Source of the DNA: Embleya sp040605455 | Lineage (GTDB): Bacteria; Actinomycetota; Actinomycetes; Streptomycetales; Streptomycetaceae | Assembly (NCBI RefSeq): GCF_040605455.1 | Contig: NZ_JBEXCV010000074.1 | Span: forward strand, 1-41,346 | Direction: 5' to 3' | DNA: 41,346 nucleotides | Shown here: positions 16,176 through 24,765 of the stretch, one piece after another | How the letters are laid out: every line of letters begins with the position of its first letter | How positions within the stretch are numbered: the stretch's first letter is position 1 | Position numbers and translations under genes: made by a program | The notes under the pieces: model-generated | What the model saw: only the letters and a program-made list of their open reading frames with translations | Told to the model about the DNA's origin: nothing | Database searches by the model: none

Positions 16176-19100
16176 ATGCAGGTTGGGTTGCTCGGCGGGA
16201 TTCGGGCTCAGGGCGATGACGGCGCGCCGATCGAGGTGGGCGGGGTGCGGTTGCGCATGCTGCTGGCCAGGCTGGCGCTGGACGCGGGCCGGGTCGTGTC
16301 GGTGGACGCGCTGGTGGACGGGCTGTGGGGCGCCGAACCGCTCGCGGATGCCGGGAACGCGGTGCAGACGTTGGTGTCGCGGCTGCGCAAGGTGTTGCGG
16401 CCGGCCGACGTGTCGGTGGACCTGGTCGGCGGCGGATATCGGCTCGGCATGCGCGCCGAGGACGTGGACGCGCATCGCTTCGAGGAGCTGGCCGCGCGCG
16501 GGCGACGCGAGTTGGCCGCCGACCGACCGGACGAGGCGGCCTCGGTGTTGGCCGAGGCGCTCGCGCTGTGGCGGGGGCCGGCGCTGGCGGACCTGGCCGA
16601 GGCGCCGTTTGCCCGGGCGGTCGCGACGCGGCTGGACGGGTTGCGGGTGGACGCGGCCGAGGACCGCTTCGAGGCGGAGCTGCGGTTGGGTCGGCATGCC
16701 GAGGCGCTGGCCGACCTGGAGGCGGCCTGCGCGGCGCACCCGTTGCGCGAACGGACCGCGGCCATGCGGATGCGGGCGCTGTACGCGGTGGGTCGCCAGG
16801 CGGATGCGCTGGCCGGGTACGAGGACATTCGGGGCCGACTGGCCGCAGAACTGGGAGTGGACCCGTCCGCCGAGCTGCGGGAGACCCATCTCGCGGTATT
16901 GCGCGGCGAGTTGGACCGGCCCGTGGCACGTTCCGAGGCCGCCGCCCCGCCGCTGCCGGCGCGGCTGACCGGCTTCTTCGGCCGGGACGACGAACTGCGG
17001 CTGCTCGCCGTGCTGATGGCCGGTTCCCGGCTGGTGACCCTGGTCGGCGCCGGCGGCGCGGGCAAGACCCGGTTGTCCGTGGAGGCGGTGACCCGGCATC
17101 AGGCGTACCGGCGCGGTCGGGTGTGGTTCGTGCCGTTGGCCGGTGTGGGTACGCCGGAGGGGGTGGCCGACGCGGTGTTGTCCGCGCTCGGCTCGTGGGA
17201 TCTGCGGTCCTCGGATGGCCGGCCGCGCCGGACGGGTACCGCGCTGGACCGGGTCGCCGAACTGCTCGACGTCGGTGCGGCGGTGCTGATCCTGGACAAC
17301 TGCGAGCACTTGGTCGACGCGGCGGCGGAGCTGACGTACCGCCTCCTGGACCGGCTGTCGCAGCTCACCGTCGTCGCGACCAGCAGAGAACCGCTGGGCA
17401 TCACCGGCGAGGCGCTGTGCCGCGTCGGTCCGTTGCCGGTGCCGACTTCGGTCGGCGATCCGGACGCGGACCTCGCCGCGGCAGCCGAGGCGGCGTCGGT
17501 GCGATTGTTCCTGGATCGGGCCGGTGCGGTGCGTCCCGGGTTCGCGCTCGATGCCGGCACGATCGGCCCGGTGGTGGAGATCTGCCGGCGGCTGGACGGG
17601 ATGCCGCTCGCGCTGGAGTTGGCCGCCGCCCGGCTACGCGCGATGAGTGTCGAGCAGATCGCGCGGCGACTGGACGACCGCTTCCGCCTGCTCGGCTCGG
17701 GCAGCCGGGCCGAGCCGCCGCGTCGGCGCACGCTGCACGCGGTGGTCGAGTGGAGCTGGGATCTGCTGGCCGAGCCTGAACAACTGCTCGCCAGACGTCT
17801 GTCGGTGTTCCCGGGCGGCGCGACGGTGGCCGCGTTGGAAGCGGTGTGTGCCGACGAACTGCTGCCCGTGGAAGACGTGTTCTACGTACTCGGCTCGCTG
17901 GTGGAGAAGTCGATCGTGGACGCGGTCGGTGACGGTGAACCGCGCTACCGGATGCTGGAGACGGTGCGCGCCTATGCGGCCGAGCAGTTGGTGCTGGCCG
18001 GCGAACAGGCCGGGTTCGCGGTGCGGTTCGAGCGCTACTTCCTGGCGCTAGCGTACGAGCAGGACCCGCTCCTGCGCACGTCCGCGCAGTTGGACTCGCT
18101 TGCGCTGCTGGATGCGGAGTACGACAACCTGATGGCCGCGCTGCGGGCGTTCGTGGACGCCGGGCAGGCGGCGGATGCGGCCGGGTTCGCAGGTGCGTTG
18201 TTCTGGTATTGGGGGATACGCGGGATCGGTGCGCCGTTCGAGACCATCGTGCCCGAGGTGCTGCGCTTCGGCGACGCGCTGCCCGAGCACGCGCGGGCCG
18301 CGTTTGCCGTGATGCGCCTGTTGGCCGGGATCGGCGCGCCGCGGCTCGCGGACGGTGAGGAACTGCGTTCGCTGCTCGAAGCCTGCGCCAGCACCGACGT
18401 GTTCGCGCATTACCCGGCGCTTGTGGTGGGACTGCCGCTGGCCGCGTTCCTGTCCGGGAATACCGAGGCGGGCGAGCGTGAACTGGCCCGGATGGCGTCC
18501 GGGGCGGATCCGTGGGTCCGGGCCTGTGCACACTGGATGACGGACTTCGTGCACACTGATCGCGGTGACTGGGAGGCGGGGGCGAGCGCGCGGGCCGAGG
18601 CGCTGGCCGGGTTCGCCGCAGTCGGCGATCGGTGGGGTCTGGGGACGGCGCTGATGGCCATCGGCGCGCACCACTCGATGCGCGGTGAACACGAGCCCGC
18701 GATCGACGCGTTCGAGCGGGCGGTCGCACTTGCCGGCGAACTGGGCGCTGCGGACGACGCGTCGCTGTACCGGGGCACGCTCGCAGCCGAGCGCATGCGG
18801 GTCGGCGACCTGGCCGGTGCGCGGACCGAGCTGGAGGCCGCGGACCGGCAGGCGTGGGCGCGCGGGCACCGGTACCTGGAGCTTGCGGCACTTTCCGGCC
18901 GCGCCGAACTGCACCGCAGAGCAGGGGAGTTTCGGGCGGCGGAGCGGATGCTGGACCGCCTGGGGTCGCTTGCCGAGAGCCTGTCGCTGCCCGCCGAGAT
19001 GGTCGGCGACATGCTCGCGCAGGGGCGGTTGGCCACGCTGCTCACGGCCGCCGAGGCGACCTTCGAGGCGACTGCCAAGGCGACCGCCGAAGAGAACGTC

Positions 19101-19517
19101 GACCCAGCGTCGACGGGTCGCACGCACGAGATCGACCCGGTGCCGTCCGCCGGCACGGATCGGGCCGACCCGGTCGCGCGTGCCCGGGAGTTGCTGCCCG
19201 CGACTTCCGCCGCGGCGGTCGTCCGTCGGGATCTGGCGGACGTCGCGCCGACGGCGGAGCTGCTCGCCGCGGTGTTGCGGTGGGAAGGCGATTCGGTCGG
19301 CGCGGCCGAGGCACTCGGGCTGAGTGCGGCACTGCGCGGCATCTTCGACGCGGGCAGTCCGGACCTGCGACTGCTGGTGGACCGGCTCGTCGCGACCCTG
19401 GGCACCGCCGGCTACCGCGAGGCATACGAGCGTGGCGCCGCACTGCCCCGCGAGCAGGCGCTGGGCGCCGTGCTGGCCCGACTCGAACCGCTCTCCGTAT
19501 CGAATGCGTCTCAGTAG
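16176..19517 (+). CDS. AfsR/SARP-like large regulator: OmpR-type DNA-binding, BTAD, NTPase and helical repeats
   Basis: A 1113-residue transcriptional regulator. Residues 1-95 are a winged helix of the OmpR type (MQVGLLGGIRAQGDDGAP, then LVDGLWG and VQTLVSRLRKVLR). Residues about 98-245 are a bacterial transcriptional activation domain. Residues 265-540 are an NTPase of the signal-transduction ATPase class, with Walker A GAGGAGKT 291-298, Walker B VLILDN ending near residue 375, and TSREPLGITGEALCRV and RRLDGMPLALELAAARLR blocks. The rest is alpha-helical and TPR-like (WYWGIRG, then SMRGEHEPAIDAFERAVAL). Such proteins often switch secondary metabolism, but no biosynthetic core is in this window. 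The start at 16176 matches the family N-terminus; no ribosome site is visible, so the transcript may be near-leaderless. Confidence 0.92.
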   Translation: MQVGLLGGIRAQGDDGAPIEVGGVRLRMLLARLALDAGRVVSVDALVDGLWGAEPLADAGNAVQTLVSRLRKVLRPADVSVDLVGGGYRLGMRAEDVDAHRFEELAARGRRELAADRPDEAASVLAEALALWRGPALADLAEAPFARAVATRLDGLRVDAAEDRFEAELRLGRHAEALADLEAACAAHPLRERTAAMRMRALYAVGRQADALAGYEDIRGRLAAELGVDPSAELRETHLAVLRGELDRPVARSEAAAPPLPARLTGFFGRDDELRLLAVLMAGSRLVTLVGAGGAGKTRLSVEAVTRHQAYRRGRVWFVPLAGVGTPEGVADAVLSALGSWDLRSSDGRPRRTGTALDRVAELLDVGAAVLILDNCEHLVDAAAELTYRLLDRLSQLTVVATSREPLGITGEALCRVGPLPVPTSVGDPDADLAAAAEAASVRLFLDRAGAVRPGFALDAGTIGPVVEICRRLDGMPLALELAAARLRAMSVEQIARRLDDRFRLLGSGSRAEPPRRRTLHAVVEWSWDLLAEPEQLLARRLSVFPGGATVAALEAVCADELLPVEDVFYVLGSLVEKSIVDAVGDGEPRYRMLETVRAYAAEQLVLAGEQAGFAVRFERYFLALAYEQDPLLRTSAQLDSLALLDAEYDNLMAALRAFVDAGQAADAAGFAGALFWYWGIRGIGAPFETIVPEVLRFGDALPEHARAAFAVMRLLAGIGAPRLADGEELRSLLEACASTDVFAHYPALVVGLPLAAFLSGNTEAGERELARMASGADPWVRACAHWMTDFVHTDRGDWEAGASARAEALAGFAAVGDRWGLGTALMAIGAHHSMRGEHEPAIDAFERAVALAGELGAADDASLYRGTLAAERMRVGDLAGARTELEAADRQAWARGHRYLELAALSGRAELHRRAGEFRAAERMLDRLGSLAESLSLPAEMVGDMLAQGRLATLLTAAEATFEATAKATAEENVDPASTGRTHEIDPVPSAGTDRADPVARARELLPATSAAAVVRRDLADVAPTAELLAAVLRWEGDSVGAAEALGLSAALRGIFDAGSPDLRLLVDRLVATLGTAGYREAYERGAALPREQALGAVLARLEPLSVSNASQ

Positions 19518-19822
19518 GCCTGGAGTTCGAGCAGGGTGCCGGCCAACGCAGCATCCTGCAAGAGCTGTTGCTGCGAGTGCATGAGCAACTCCCGTACTGA
19601 ACACCCGGGTCGGGGCCGACTGCGGGGTGTCGGCGGCCGCGGCGGTCGACTCGGTCAATGGGGGAAATTTGCATCTGCCGGCCGAATGCCCATTATTGGA
19701 TTGCAAATACAAGCTGATCGTTCATATCGGCCTGCAGATGTATTTTGTGTTCGGATCCTTCGGCATGGGCATGATCCGGAGCAGTGGCTGAACGGGTGAT
19801 CACGCGATCGGAAGGAGCAGCG
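19518..19822. other. Intergenic region, 305 nt, with an unusually AT-rich patch
   Basis: Positions about 19660-19760 are far lower in GC than anything near, and carry the long imperfect inverted repeat at 19665-19747. This is probably the promoter region of the 19823 gene. No gene is seen. Confidence 0.5.
19665..19747. promoter_or_regulatory. Long imperfect inverted repeat in an AT-rich patch
   Basis: The left arm 19665-19684 and right arm 19728-19747 pair at about 15 of 20 positions, with a core GCAGATG/CATCTGC match, across a 43-nt centre. The centre contains TTGCAAATACAAG. The spacing suggests two half-sites for a dimer or looped binding, or a structured leader. Confidence 0.5.
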
Positions 19823-20449
19823 GTGAGCGATCGCGGGATCCGGGAGGTCGGGCTGGACAAGGAGTTGACCAGGGTCGCCGGGACCGAGGTGTGCATCGTC
19901 GTCGACGGCATCGCGGCCTGGGGCATCGAGTGGGTCGATGGCCCGACGGTGGACCGGATGCGCGGACACGTCGCCGCCGTGCGCACCGCACGACGCCGCG
20001 TCGCGCCACCCGAGCATCGGCTCGCGTACCGTCGCCGGCAGAGCCCGCAGGCATGGGCCGCGCGCGCCATAGCCGTGCTGCGCGACGCGAACTCGGCCCG
20101 CGCGGTGGCGGCGGGTGCGGCGTTGCGCCGCAATCATCCGGCCGCACAGGGATGGCGGGCCGGTGGCCTGACGCCCGAGGACCACGCGCTGCTCGATCTG
20201 GTCCAGCGGCTGTCCGAGGGCATCGCCGACCCCGAGCGCGCGGACCGGCCGGAGGACGAGCCGCTGATCCGTCGACTGCTCGACGAGGGCAACCACTCCA
20301 AGGAAGCGATGTGCAGACTCCTCAGTGACGGCTCCGCGGGCTCCGACGGCCTGGGCTTCGGTATCGCCGGCGGCCTCGGCAGCGGAACCGCCGAGAGCCC
20401 GCGTGAGCGGGTGCGATTGCGGCTGGTCTCGGGGGACTCCGGCCGCTGA
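19823..20449 (+). CDS. Protein of unknown function
   Basis: A 208-residue soluble protein that I do not recognise. The GTG start follows GAAGGAG by 5-6 nt. The N-terminal 35 residues (LDKELTRVAGTEVCIVVDGIAAWGIEWV) look like a small beta-rich unit. Residues 45-110 are Arg/Ala-rich helices with many basic residues (RTARRRVAPPEHRLAYRRR), which could contact nucleic acid. A helical LTPEDHALLDLVQRLSEGI segment follows, and the end is Gly/Ser-rich. There is no signal peptide or membrane span. Codon use is like its neighbours. It stands alone behind the AT-rich inverted repeat. Confidence 0.75.
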   Translation: MSDRGIREVGLDKELTRVAGTEVCIVVDGIAAWGIEWVDGPTVDRMRGHVAAVRTARRRVAPPEHRLAYRRRQSPQAWAARAIAVLRDANSARAVAAGAALRRNHPAAQGWRAGGLTPEDHALLDLVQRLSEGIADPERADRPEDEPLIRRLLDEGNHSKEAMCRLLSDGSAGSDGLGFGIAGGLGSGTAESPRERVRLRLVSGDSGR

Positions 20450-20836
20450 GCACGGCCGCCGGCCCGGCGCGCACGAGCCGATCGATCGACTCGCCTCACT
20501 CGACGGCGGTGCGCCGGCGGTCACGGTGGTCCGGGCCGATCAGGGGCCGCAGGTGAGCGGCGAGGCGGTGCACACCCGCCTGCTGCACCGGGTGCATGTC
20601 CGCGGCTGGGTGGAACTGTACGAAGTCGACGTCACCGACGCCGAACAGGTCTCGGCAGCAGGGCCGTGTTGCTGGTGGTCCATCAATAGCCGTGTGGGAC
20701 AGCGGCCGTGCCGGACGTCGACGGCCGGGCGGATTGCCCGTTTGGATCGCCACAACTCACGACGGTGACCGGGGTTTCGATTCTTTGGCCAAGTATCGCC
20801 GTGTGAAAGCGAGCCGGCAGACGGTTGACTCCCTTC
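20450..20836. other. Intergenic region, 387 nt
   Basis: It contains the coding-like stretch described separately (about 20460-20654) and, from about 20740, a less GC-rich segment upstream of the 20837 gene that probably holds its promoter. Confidence 0.4.
20460..20654 (+). pseudogene. Possible remnant of a coding sequence
   Basis: In the frame whose codons begin at position 20460, almost every third base is G or C and the translation is protein-like (TVVRADQGPQVSGEAVH, later GWVELYEVDVTDAEQV). There is no good start, the bias fades after about 20655, and I recognise no family. It could be a decayed gene or chance. Confidence 0.25.
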
Positions 20837-21958
20837 ATGACAACCACATTCGTACCCGAGAGTCCGGTACGACCGGACCAGCCGGGACCCTTCGGCATCG
20901 GCACCATCGAGTTCCCGTTCTGGACCGGTGGACCCGGGTTCACCCTGGCCAAGATCAGCTACCCGGCCGAGTACGACGGCTGGTTGGCCCCGGCGGACAA
21001 GTCCGAGGGCTCGTATCCGTCCGTCGTTCTCGCGCCTGCGACCTGGACCGGCTCGAACATGTACGACTGGTTCACCGACTACGTGGTGCGGCACGGCTAC
21101 ATCGTCTTCCGCTACTTCCCGGAGAACATTCTCGCGCTCGACCCGCACGTGCACGCGGACACCATCAGCGATGCCATCGACAAGCTGATCGACATCGATG
21201 ACGACCGATTCAACCCGCTGCGCGGCCTGATCAAACAGGACGCCTTCGCGGCGGTCGGGGTGTCCCTGGGCGGGGCCGGCGCGCTGGTCGCGGCGGCCCG
21301 GGACAAGCGCATTCGCGCCGTCATGGGCTTCGCGCCGGGCCGCAATGTCAAGGAACCCGACCTGTACGCGCGGATCGACGCCGACATCGCCAAGGTGGCC
21401 GCGCCGACGCTGATCGTGTCGGGGCAGAACGACAAGATCTCACCCGGATCGGGCGTGCACTACCTGGACCTGGTCCCGCAGGGCTACAAGGCGTACGTGG
21501 AGATCAGCGGCGGCAACCACGTGCAGTTCCTCGACCCCAGCGACATGGACATTCACCTGCCCGGCCTGCCCCGGGACGGCAAGCCGGGGATCGGCTTCGC
21601 CGAACAACACGCGATCACCAACGTGTACGCGACCGCCTTCCTGCACGCGGCATTGAAGGGATACGGCCACTGCGAGGGGTACGTGTCCGGCGAGGACGCG
21701 GTGATGGCCCTGAAGAATGGCCAACTCTCCGACCTGCGTTCGCACGCGGGCCCGTTGCCGCTGCCGTTCCCGGCGGCGACGAGCGGCGTCCGCGGCGCGG
21801 CGGCGGCGGCGGGCACGGCGGCGGCGTCCGGGAACTTGGTCGAGGCGGCGACCACGGTCGCCTCGGCGGTGCTGCTGCGCGTCAACGGCCTGGTTCGGGA
21901 TGTGGCCCGCGAGGTGGAGCGGGCGACGGTGGCGGTGGAGAAGCGCATCGTGGGTTGA
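20837..21958 (+). CDS. Alpha/beta hydrolase (dienelactone hydrolase/cutinase-like group)
   Basis: A 373-residue hydrolase. The core is about residues 20-290: VVLAPATWTGSN near the oxyanion site, nucleophile elbow GVSLGG with Ser143, acid in SGQNDKISP, and His in SGGNHVQFLDPS, in the order expected. The family includes lipases, acetyl-esterases and dienelactone hydrolases. The last 70 residues are an Ala-rich tail followed by a helix (VNGLVRDVAREVERATVAVEKR) that looks amphipathic and could be a membrane or oligomer anchor; this is unusual. No classic signal peptide is seen. ATG 20837 is chosen; TTG 20825 is in frame and neither has a good ribosome site. Confidence 0.85.
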   Translation: MTTTFVPESPVRPDQPGPFGIGTIEFPFWTGGPGFTLAKISYPAEYDGWLAPADKSEGSYPSVVLAPATWTGSNMYDWFTDYVVRHGYIVFRYFPENILALDPHVHADTISDAIDKLIDIDDDRFNPLRGLIKQDAFAAVGVSLGGAGALVAAARDKRIRAVMGFAPGRNVKEPDLYARIDADIAKVAAPTLIVSGQNDKISPGSGVHYLDLVPQGYKAYVEISGGNHVQFLDPSDMDIHLPGLPRDGKPGIGFAEQHAITNVYATAFLHAALKGYGHCEGYVSGEDAVMALKNGQLSDLRSHAGPLPLPFPAATSGVRGAAAAAGTAAASGNLVEAATTVASAVLLRVNGLVRDVAREVERATVAVEKRIVG

Positions 21959-22016
21959 CCGGCTCCCGGTTGACGACCATCCGGTGCCGGACGCGGCACC
22001 GGATCGGTCGTCCGCG

Positions 22017-22460
22017 TCATCGCCGAAAGGATTCGGCCGCGGCGCGGGCGAGTTCGTCCTCGTACTCCGCCGCGTCCCCGCTGACCCCGACCCCGCCCAC
22101 CGGTCGGCCGTCGACCAGGAGCGGATGACCGCCGCGGCCCAGATACCAACTCCCGTGCCGGACGAAGCTTTGCGCGAACACCGGCCGATCGCCCAGCGAT
22201 TCCTCCATCGCCGAGGTGGCCCGCCCGAAGGCCGCGGCGGTGCGGGCCTTGGCCGTGGCCAGATCCGCGCTGAACCGCAGCGCGCCGTCCATGCGCTCGA
22301 ACGCGACCGGTACGCCGGCGCCGTCCACCACCGCGACGCTCACCGCGCGCCCGGCCGCCGATGCCGCGGCCACCACATTCCGCACGATCGCCCGCGCGGC
22401 ACTCGCGGCCACATCGTGGTTCGGCACGACGTGCCCGGCGCGGTTCTCCTCGTATGCCAT
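22017..22460 (-). CDS. GlcG/HbpS-family heme-binding-like protein
   Basis: A 147-residue protein of the GlcG/HbpS fold. Seen: ARAIVRNVVAAASAAGRAVSVAVVDGAGVPVAFERMDGA, then TAKARTAAAFGR, and the Gly-rich GGHPLLVDGRPVGGVGVSG, the family's hallmark. Members bind heme or corrinoids or help enzymes such as glycolate or diol dehydrogenases, and the Streptomyces HbpS works with a sensor kinase; no kinase is adjacent here. There is no signal peptide. ATG 22460 has GGGAG 5-8 nt upstream. It is divergent from the cupin at 22684. Confidence 0.85.
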   Translation of the reverse strand: MAYEENRAGHVVPNHDVAASAARAIVRNVVAAASAAGRAVSVAVVDGAGVPVAFERMDGALRFSADLATAKARTAAAFGRATSAMEESLGDRPVFAQSFVRHGSWYLGRGGHPLLVDGRPVGGVGVSGDAAEYEDELARAAAESFRR

Positions 22461-22668
22461 CGTTGCTCCCGCGTCGAGAGACCGCACGCGGCCCCGGCCG
22501 GACCACGTGGGGGCTTGCGGACACGCCCCAGGCCGCCCCAAGGGTGCCGGCGTGGCGAAGATTGCGAAAGGGCCGTCCCGGGCTCGGGTTCGAGCCCACG
22601 GGCAGCGGAGGCGGACTCGCCCATTCGGTGCGGTTCGGCGGCACGCGCGTTTCCGGCAGGGGCCCGGC

Positions 22669-22704
22669 GTCGACCCTGAACCCATGGTCGACCGTGAATC
22701 CGTG
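22669..22704 (+). repeat. 18-nt tandem duplication that duplicates the cupin start region
   Basis: Unit 22669-22686 (GTCGACCCTGAACCCATG) is followed directly by 22687-22704 (GTCGACCGTGAATCCGTG). Each unit ends in an in-frame start codon, ATG 22684 and GTG 22702. Confidence 0.7.
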
Positions 22705-23074
22705 AACCAAGCCGTGCTCGTGCCCCCCCGGCGCCGACGTCGTCGGTGCGCAGGGCCTTCGGATCAGCGAACGTGTATCCGCCGCGACCGCGGGCGCAGC
22801 ACGCCTGTGCGGCTTCTTCGCCACGCTCGGTCCGGGCGAGCGGACCGCGGTGCACCACCACGAGGGCGAGGAGACCATCGTGCTGGTCACCGCGGGAAGT
22901 TGCGACGTCTTCTCCGGGGACGGTTTGTCGAGCGGGGTGCATATGGGGGTGGGCGACGTCGTGTTCATCCCGTCCGGCTGCGTGCACCAGGTATTGGCCG
23001 GGCCGCACGGATTCACCGTGTTCGAGGTGCGGTCCGGCGCCACGGATCAGACGGTGGTCGTCGGCCCGCCGTGA
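22684..23074 (+). pseudogene. Cupin-domain protein interrupted by a one-base frameshift
   Basis: The first frame gives VDRESVNQAVLVPP and the frame one base on gives GADVVGAQGLRISERV and then the rest of the cupin. The join falls in seven consecutive C at 22723-22729; six C would give one intact protein of about 129 residues. The cupin core is clear: the metal-ligand block HHHEGEETIVLVTAG, then GVGDVVFIPSGCVHQVLAG. The small beta-barrel could be a dioxygenase, isomerase or sensor domain. Within the second frame the first usable start is GTG 22850, which would lose the N-terminal third. It is either a real frameshift, a homopolymer sequencing error or, less likely, programmed +1 slippage. Confidence 0.75.
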
Positions 23075-23311
23075 TGCGATCCGGGGGCGGCCCACCGCTT
23101 TTCGGCCCCACCGTTCCTCGGCTCGCCGGCACCGGCATCGGGCCCGGCGTCCGGCGTCCGGCGCCCGGTACGCGGCCGTCCCATCGATAACCAACGGCTA
23201 TCACCGGTGGTCTTGGACCGGGCACCGGGCCGCACGACAAAGTGATGGCACGGGAATCGCCGGCGACGACATGCCGAGTCGGCGGGGACGATCACAAGGG
23301 GGAACCACACG

Positions 23312-24142
23312 ATGAGCAGGATCTGGTTGGTCACCGGGGCCAACAGCGGCTTCGGGCGGGCCATCACCGAGGCGGCCGTGGCCGCCGGCGACACCGTGGT
23401 GGCCGCGGCGCGCCGGCCCGAGTCGTTGACCGATCTGGTGGCCGCGCACCCGGGTCGGATCGAGGCGGTGCGACTGGACGTGACCGACACGGCCGGGATC
23501 GAGACCGTGGTCACCGAGCTGGTCGCCCGGCACGGTCGGGTCGACGTCCTGGTCAACAACGCCGGTCGCACCCACGTGGGCGCGCTGGAGGAGACCACCG
23601 ACGCGGAACTGCGCGCGCTGTTCGACGTGCACGTCTTCGGCCCGGCCGCGCTGGTGCGCGCCGTGCTGCCGCACATGCGGGCCCGGCGGTCCGGGGCGAT
23701 CGTGCAGCTCAGCAGCATGGGTGGGCAGATGTCGTTCGCGGGGTTCTCGGCCTACAGCGGCACCAAGTTCGCCCTGGAAGGCATGTCCGAGGCGCTGGCC
23801 GACGAGGTGCGGCCGTTCGGCATCAAGGTGCTGGTGGTCGAGCCGGGTGCGTTCCGGACCGGCCTGATGGGTGCCGCCGGTGCCAGCGCCGAGATCGCCG
23901 CGTACTCCGAGACGGCGGTGGGCGTCACGCGAGGGATGGTCGGCGCGGGCGACGGGCAACAGCCCGGCGATCCGGCCAAGGCCGCCGCCGCGATCCTGAC
24001 CGCGCTCGCCGCGGAGGCCACCCCGCTGCACCTGCCGCTGGGCGCGGACGCGGTGGATGCGATCGTCGGCCGGCTCGACTCCGTGCGGTCCGAGATCGAC
24101 GCGTGGGAGAAGGTCGCCCGCGCGACCGCCTTCGACTCCTGA
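23312..24142 (+). CDS. Short-chain dehydrogenase/reductase
   Basis: A 276-residue classical SDR. The nucleotide-binding motif is GANSGFG (TGxxxGxG type) near residue 9, followed by AARRPESL at the end of beta 2, which favours NADP(H). NNAG is present; Ser in QLSSMGG and Tyr148/Lys152 in YSGTK make the catalytic set. VEPGAFRT follows. The last 60 residues fit the oxidoreductase subgroup acting on ketones or sugars. AAGGGGGA lies about 8 nt before the ATG. It appears to be a single gene. Confidence 0.92.
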   Translation: MSRIWLVTGANSGFGRAITEAAVAAGDTVVAAARRPESLTDLVAAHPGRIEAVRLDVTDTAGIETVVTELVARHGRVDVLVNNAGRTHVGALEETTDAELRALFDVHVFGPAALVRAVLPHMRARRSGAIVQLSSMGGQMSFAGFSAYSGTKFALEGMSEALADEVRPFGIKVLVVEPGAFRTGLMGAAGASAEIAAYSETAVGVTRGMVGAGDGQQPGDPAKAAAAILTALAAEATPLHLPLGADAVDAIVGRLDSVRSEIDAWEKVARATAFDS

Positions 24143-24328
24143 GCCGGGGCCAGGCCCGGCACGCATCGGGCCGGCGCCGGGTCCGGGTCCGGGCGAGCGG
24201 GATTTGGCCGCCTCGGGCGCCGGATACCGTGGGACGCGCGAGCGCGGCGATCGGTTTGGCCGAAGGCCGTGCGCGTGGACGACATTGCCCGGGCCGCAAG
24301 TCCCGATCGTGACCCAGGAGGCAGCGGT

Positions 24329-24688
24329 ATGGAAACGCGTGTGACCGATAACCCGGCGCAGTCCCGCTACGAGATCTTCACCACCGTCGAGGCCGCTCCC
24401 GGCACTTCGACGGGCCCGGTCGCCCCGCCACTGCGGGCGACCGAACTCGTGGGATTTGCCGAGTACTTCGTCAGCGGCGACGAGGTCGCTTTCACGCACA
24501 CCGAGATCGACCCGAAGTTCGGCGGCCGGGGTCTGGGCGGTCGGCTCGCCCGCGCCGCGCTCGACGGGGTCCGGGAGCGGGGCCTCGCGGTGTTGCCCTA
24601 CTGCTCGTTCGTCAAGGACTGGATCGCCAAGCACCCGGAGTACACCGACTTGGTCCCGGAGGATCGACGCGCCGCGTTCGGACTGTGA
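24329..24688 (+). CDS. Small GNAT-like N-acetyltransferase (YjdJ/NATD1 type)
   Basis: A 119-residue protein of the short COG2388-type acetyltransferases. Seen: ELVGFAEYFVSGDEVAFTHTEIDPKFGGRGLGGRLARAALDGVRERGLAVLPYCSFV, trimmed here to its sense: beta strands, the acetyl-CoA loop GGRGLGGRL at about residues 67-75, and the PYCSFVKDWIAKHPEY block typical of this group. AGGAGG lies 7 nt before ATG 24329, which excludes the longer in-frame start. The substrate is unknown. Confidence 0.88.
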   Translation: METRVTDNPAQSRYEIFTTVEAAPGTSTGPVAPPLRATELVGFAEYFVSGDEVAFTHTEIDPKFGGRGLGGRLARAALDGVRERGLAVLPYCSFVKDWIAKHPEYTDLVPEDRRAAFGL

Positions 24689-24765
24689 TTACCGGCTGCT
24701 TGTCGGGCGACTTCGTCGCTCGCGAGGCACCGCCTCGACCCGCTGCCCGGGTGCGTTGCCGTGAC

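Noticed and set aside
17401..18891. 496-codon minus-strand frame inside the BTAD regulator
   Set aside because: Pro/Arg-rich shadow of a gene with clear domains in the sense strand.
16176..19517. A biosynthetic gene cluster marked by the BTAD regulator
   Set aside because: No polyketide, peptide, terpene or RiPP core enzyme is visible on either side, so the regulator alone does not justify the call.
19665..19747. A tRNA or structured RNA in the AT-rich patch
   Set aside because: The arms do not give a cloverleaf and no T-loop-like GGTTCGA block is present.
22723..22729. Programmed ribosomal slippage in the cupin
   Set aside because: The C7 run alone is not a known efficient +1 signal and no stop-codon or stimulatory context is visible, so error or mutation is simpler; it is kept only as a minor option.
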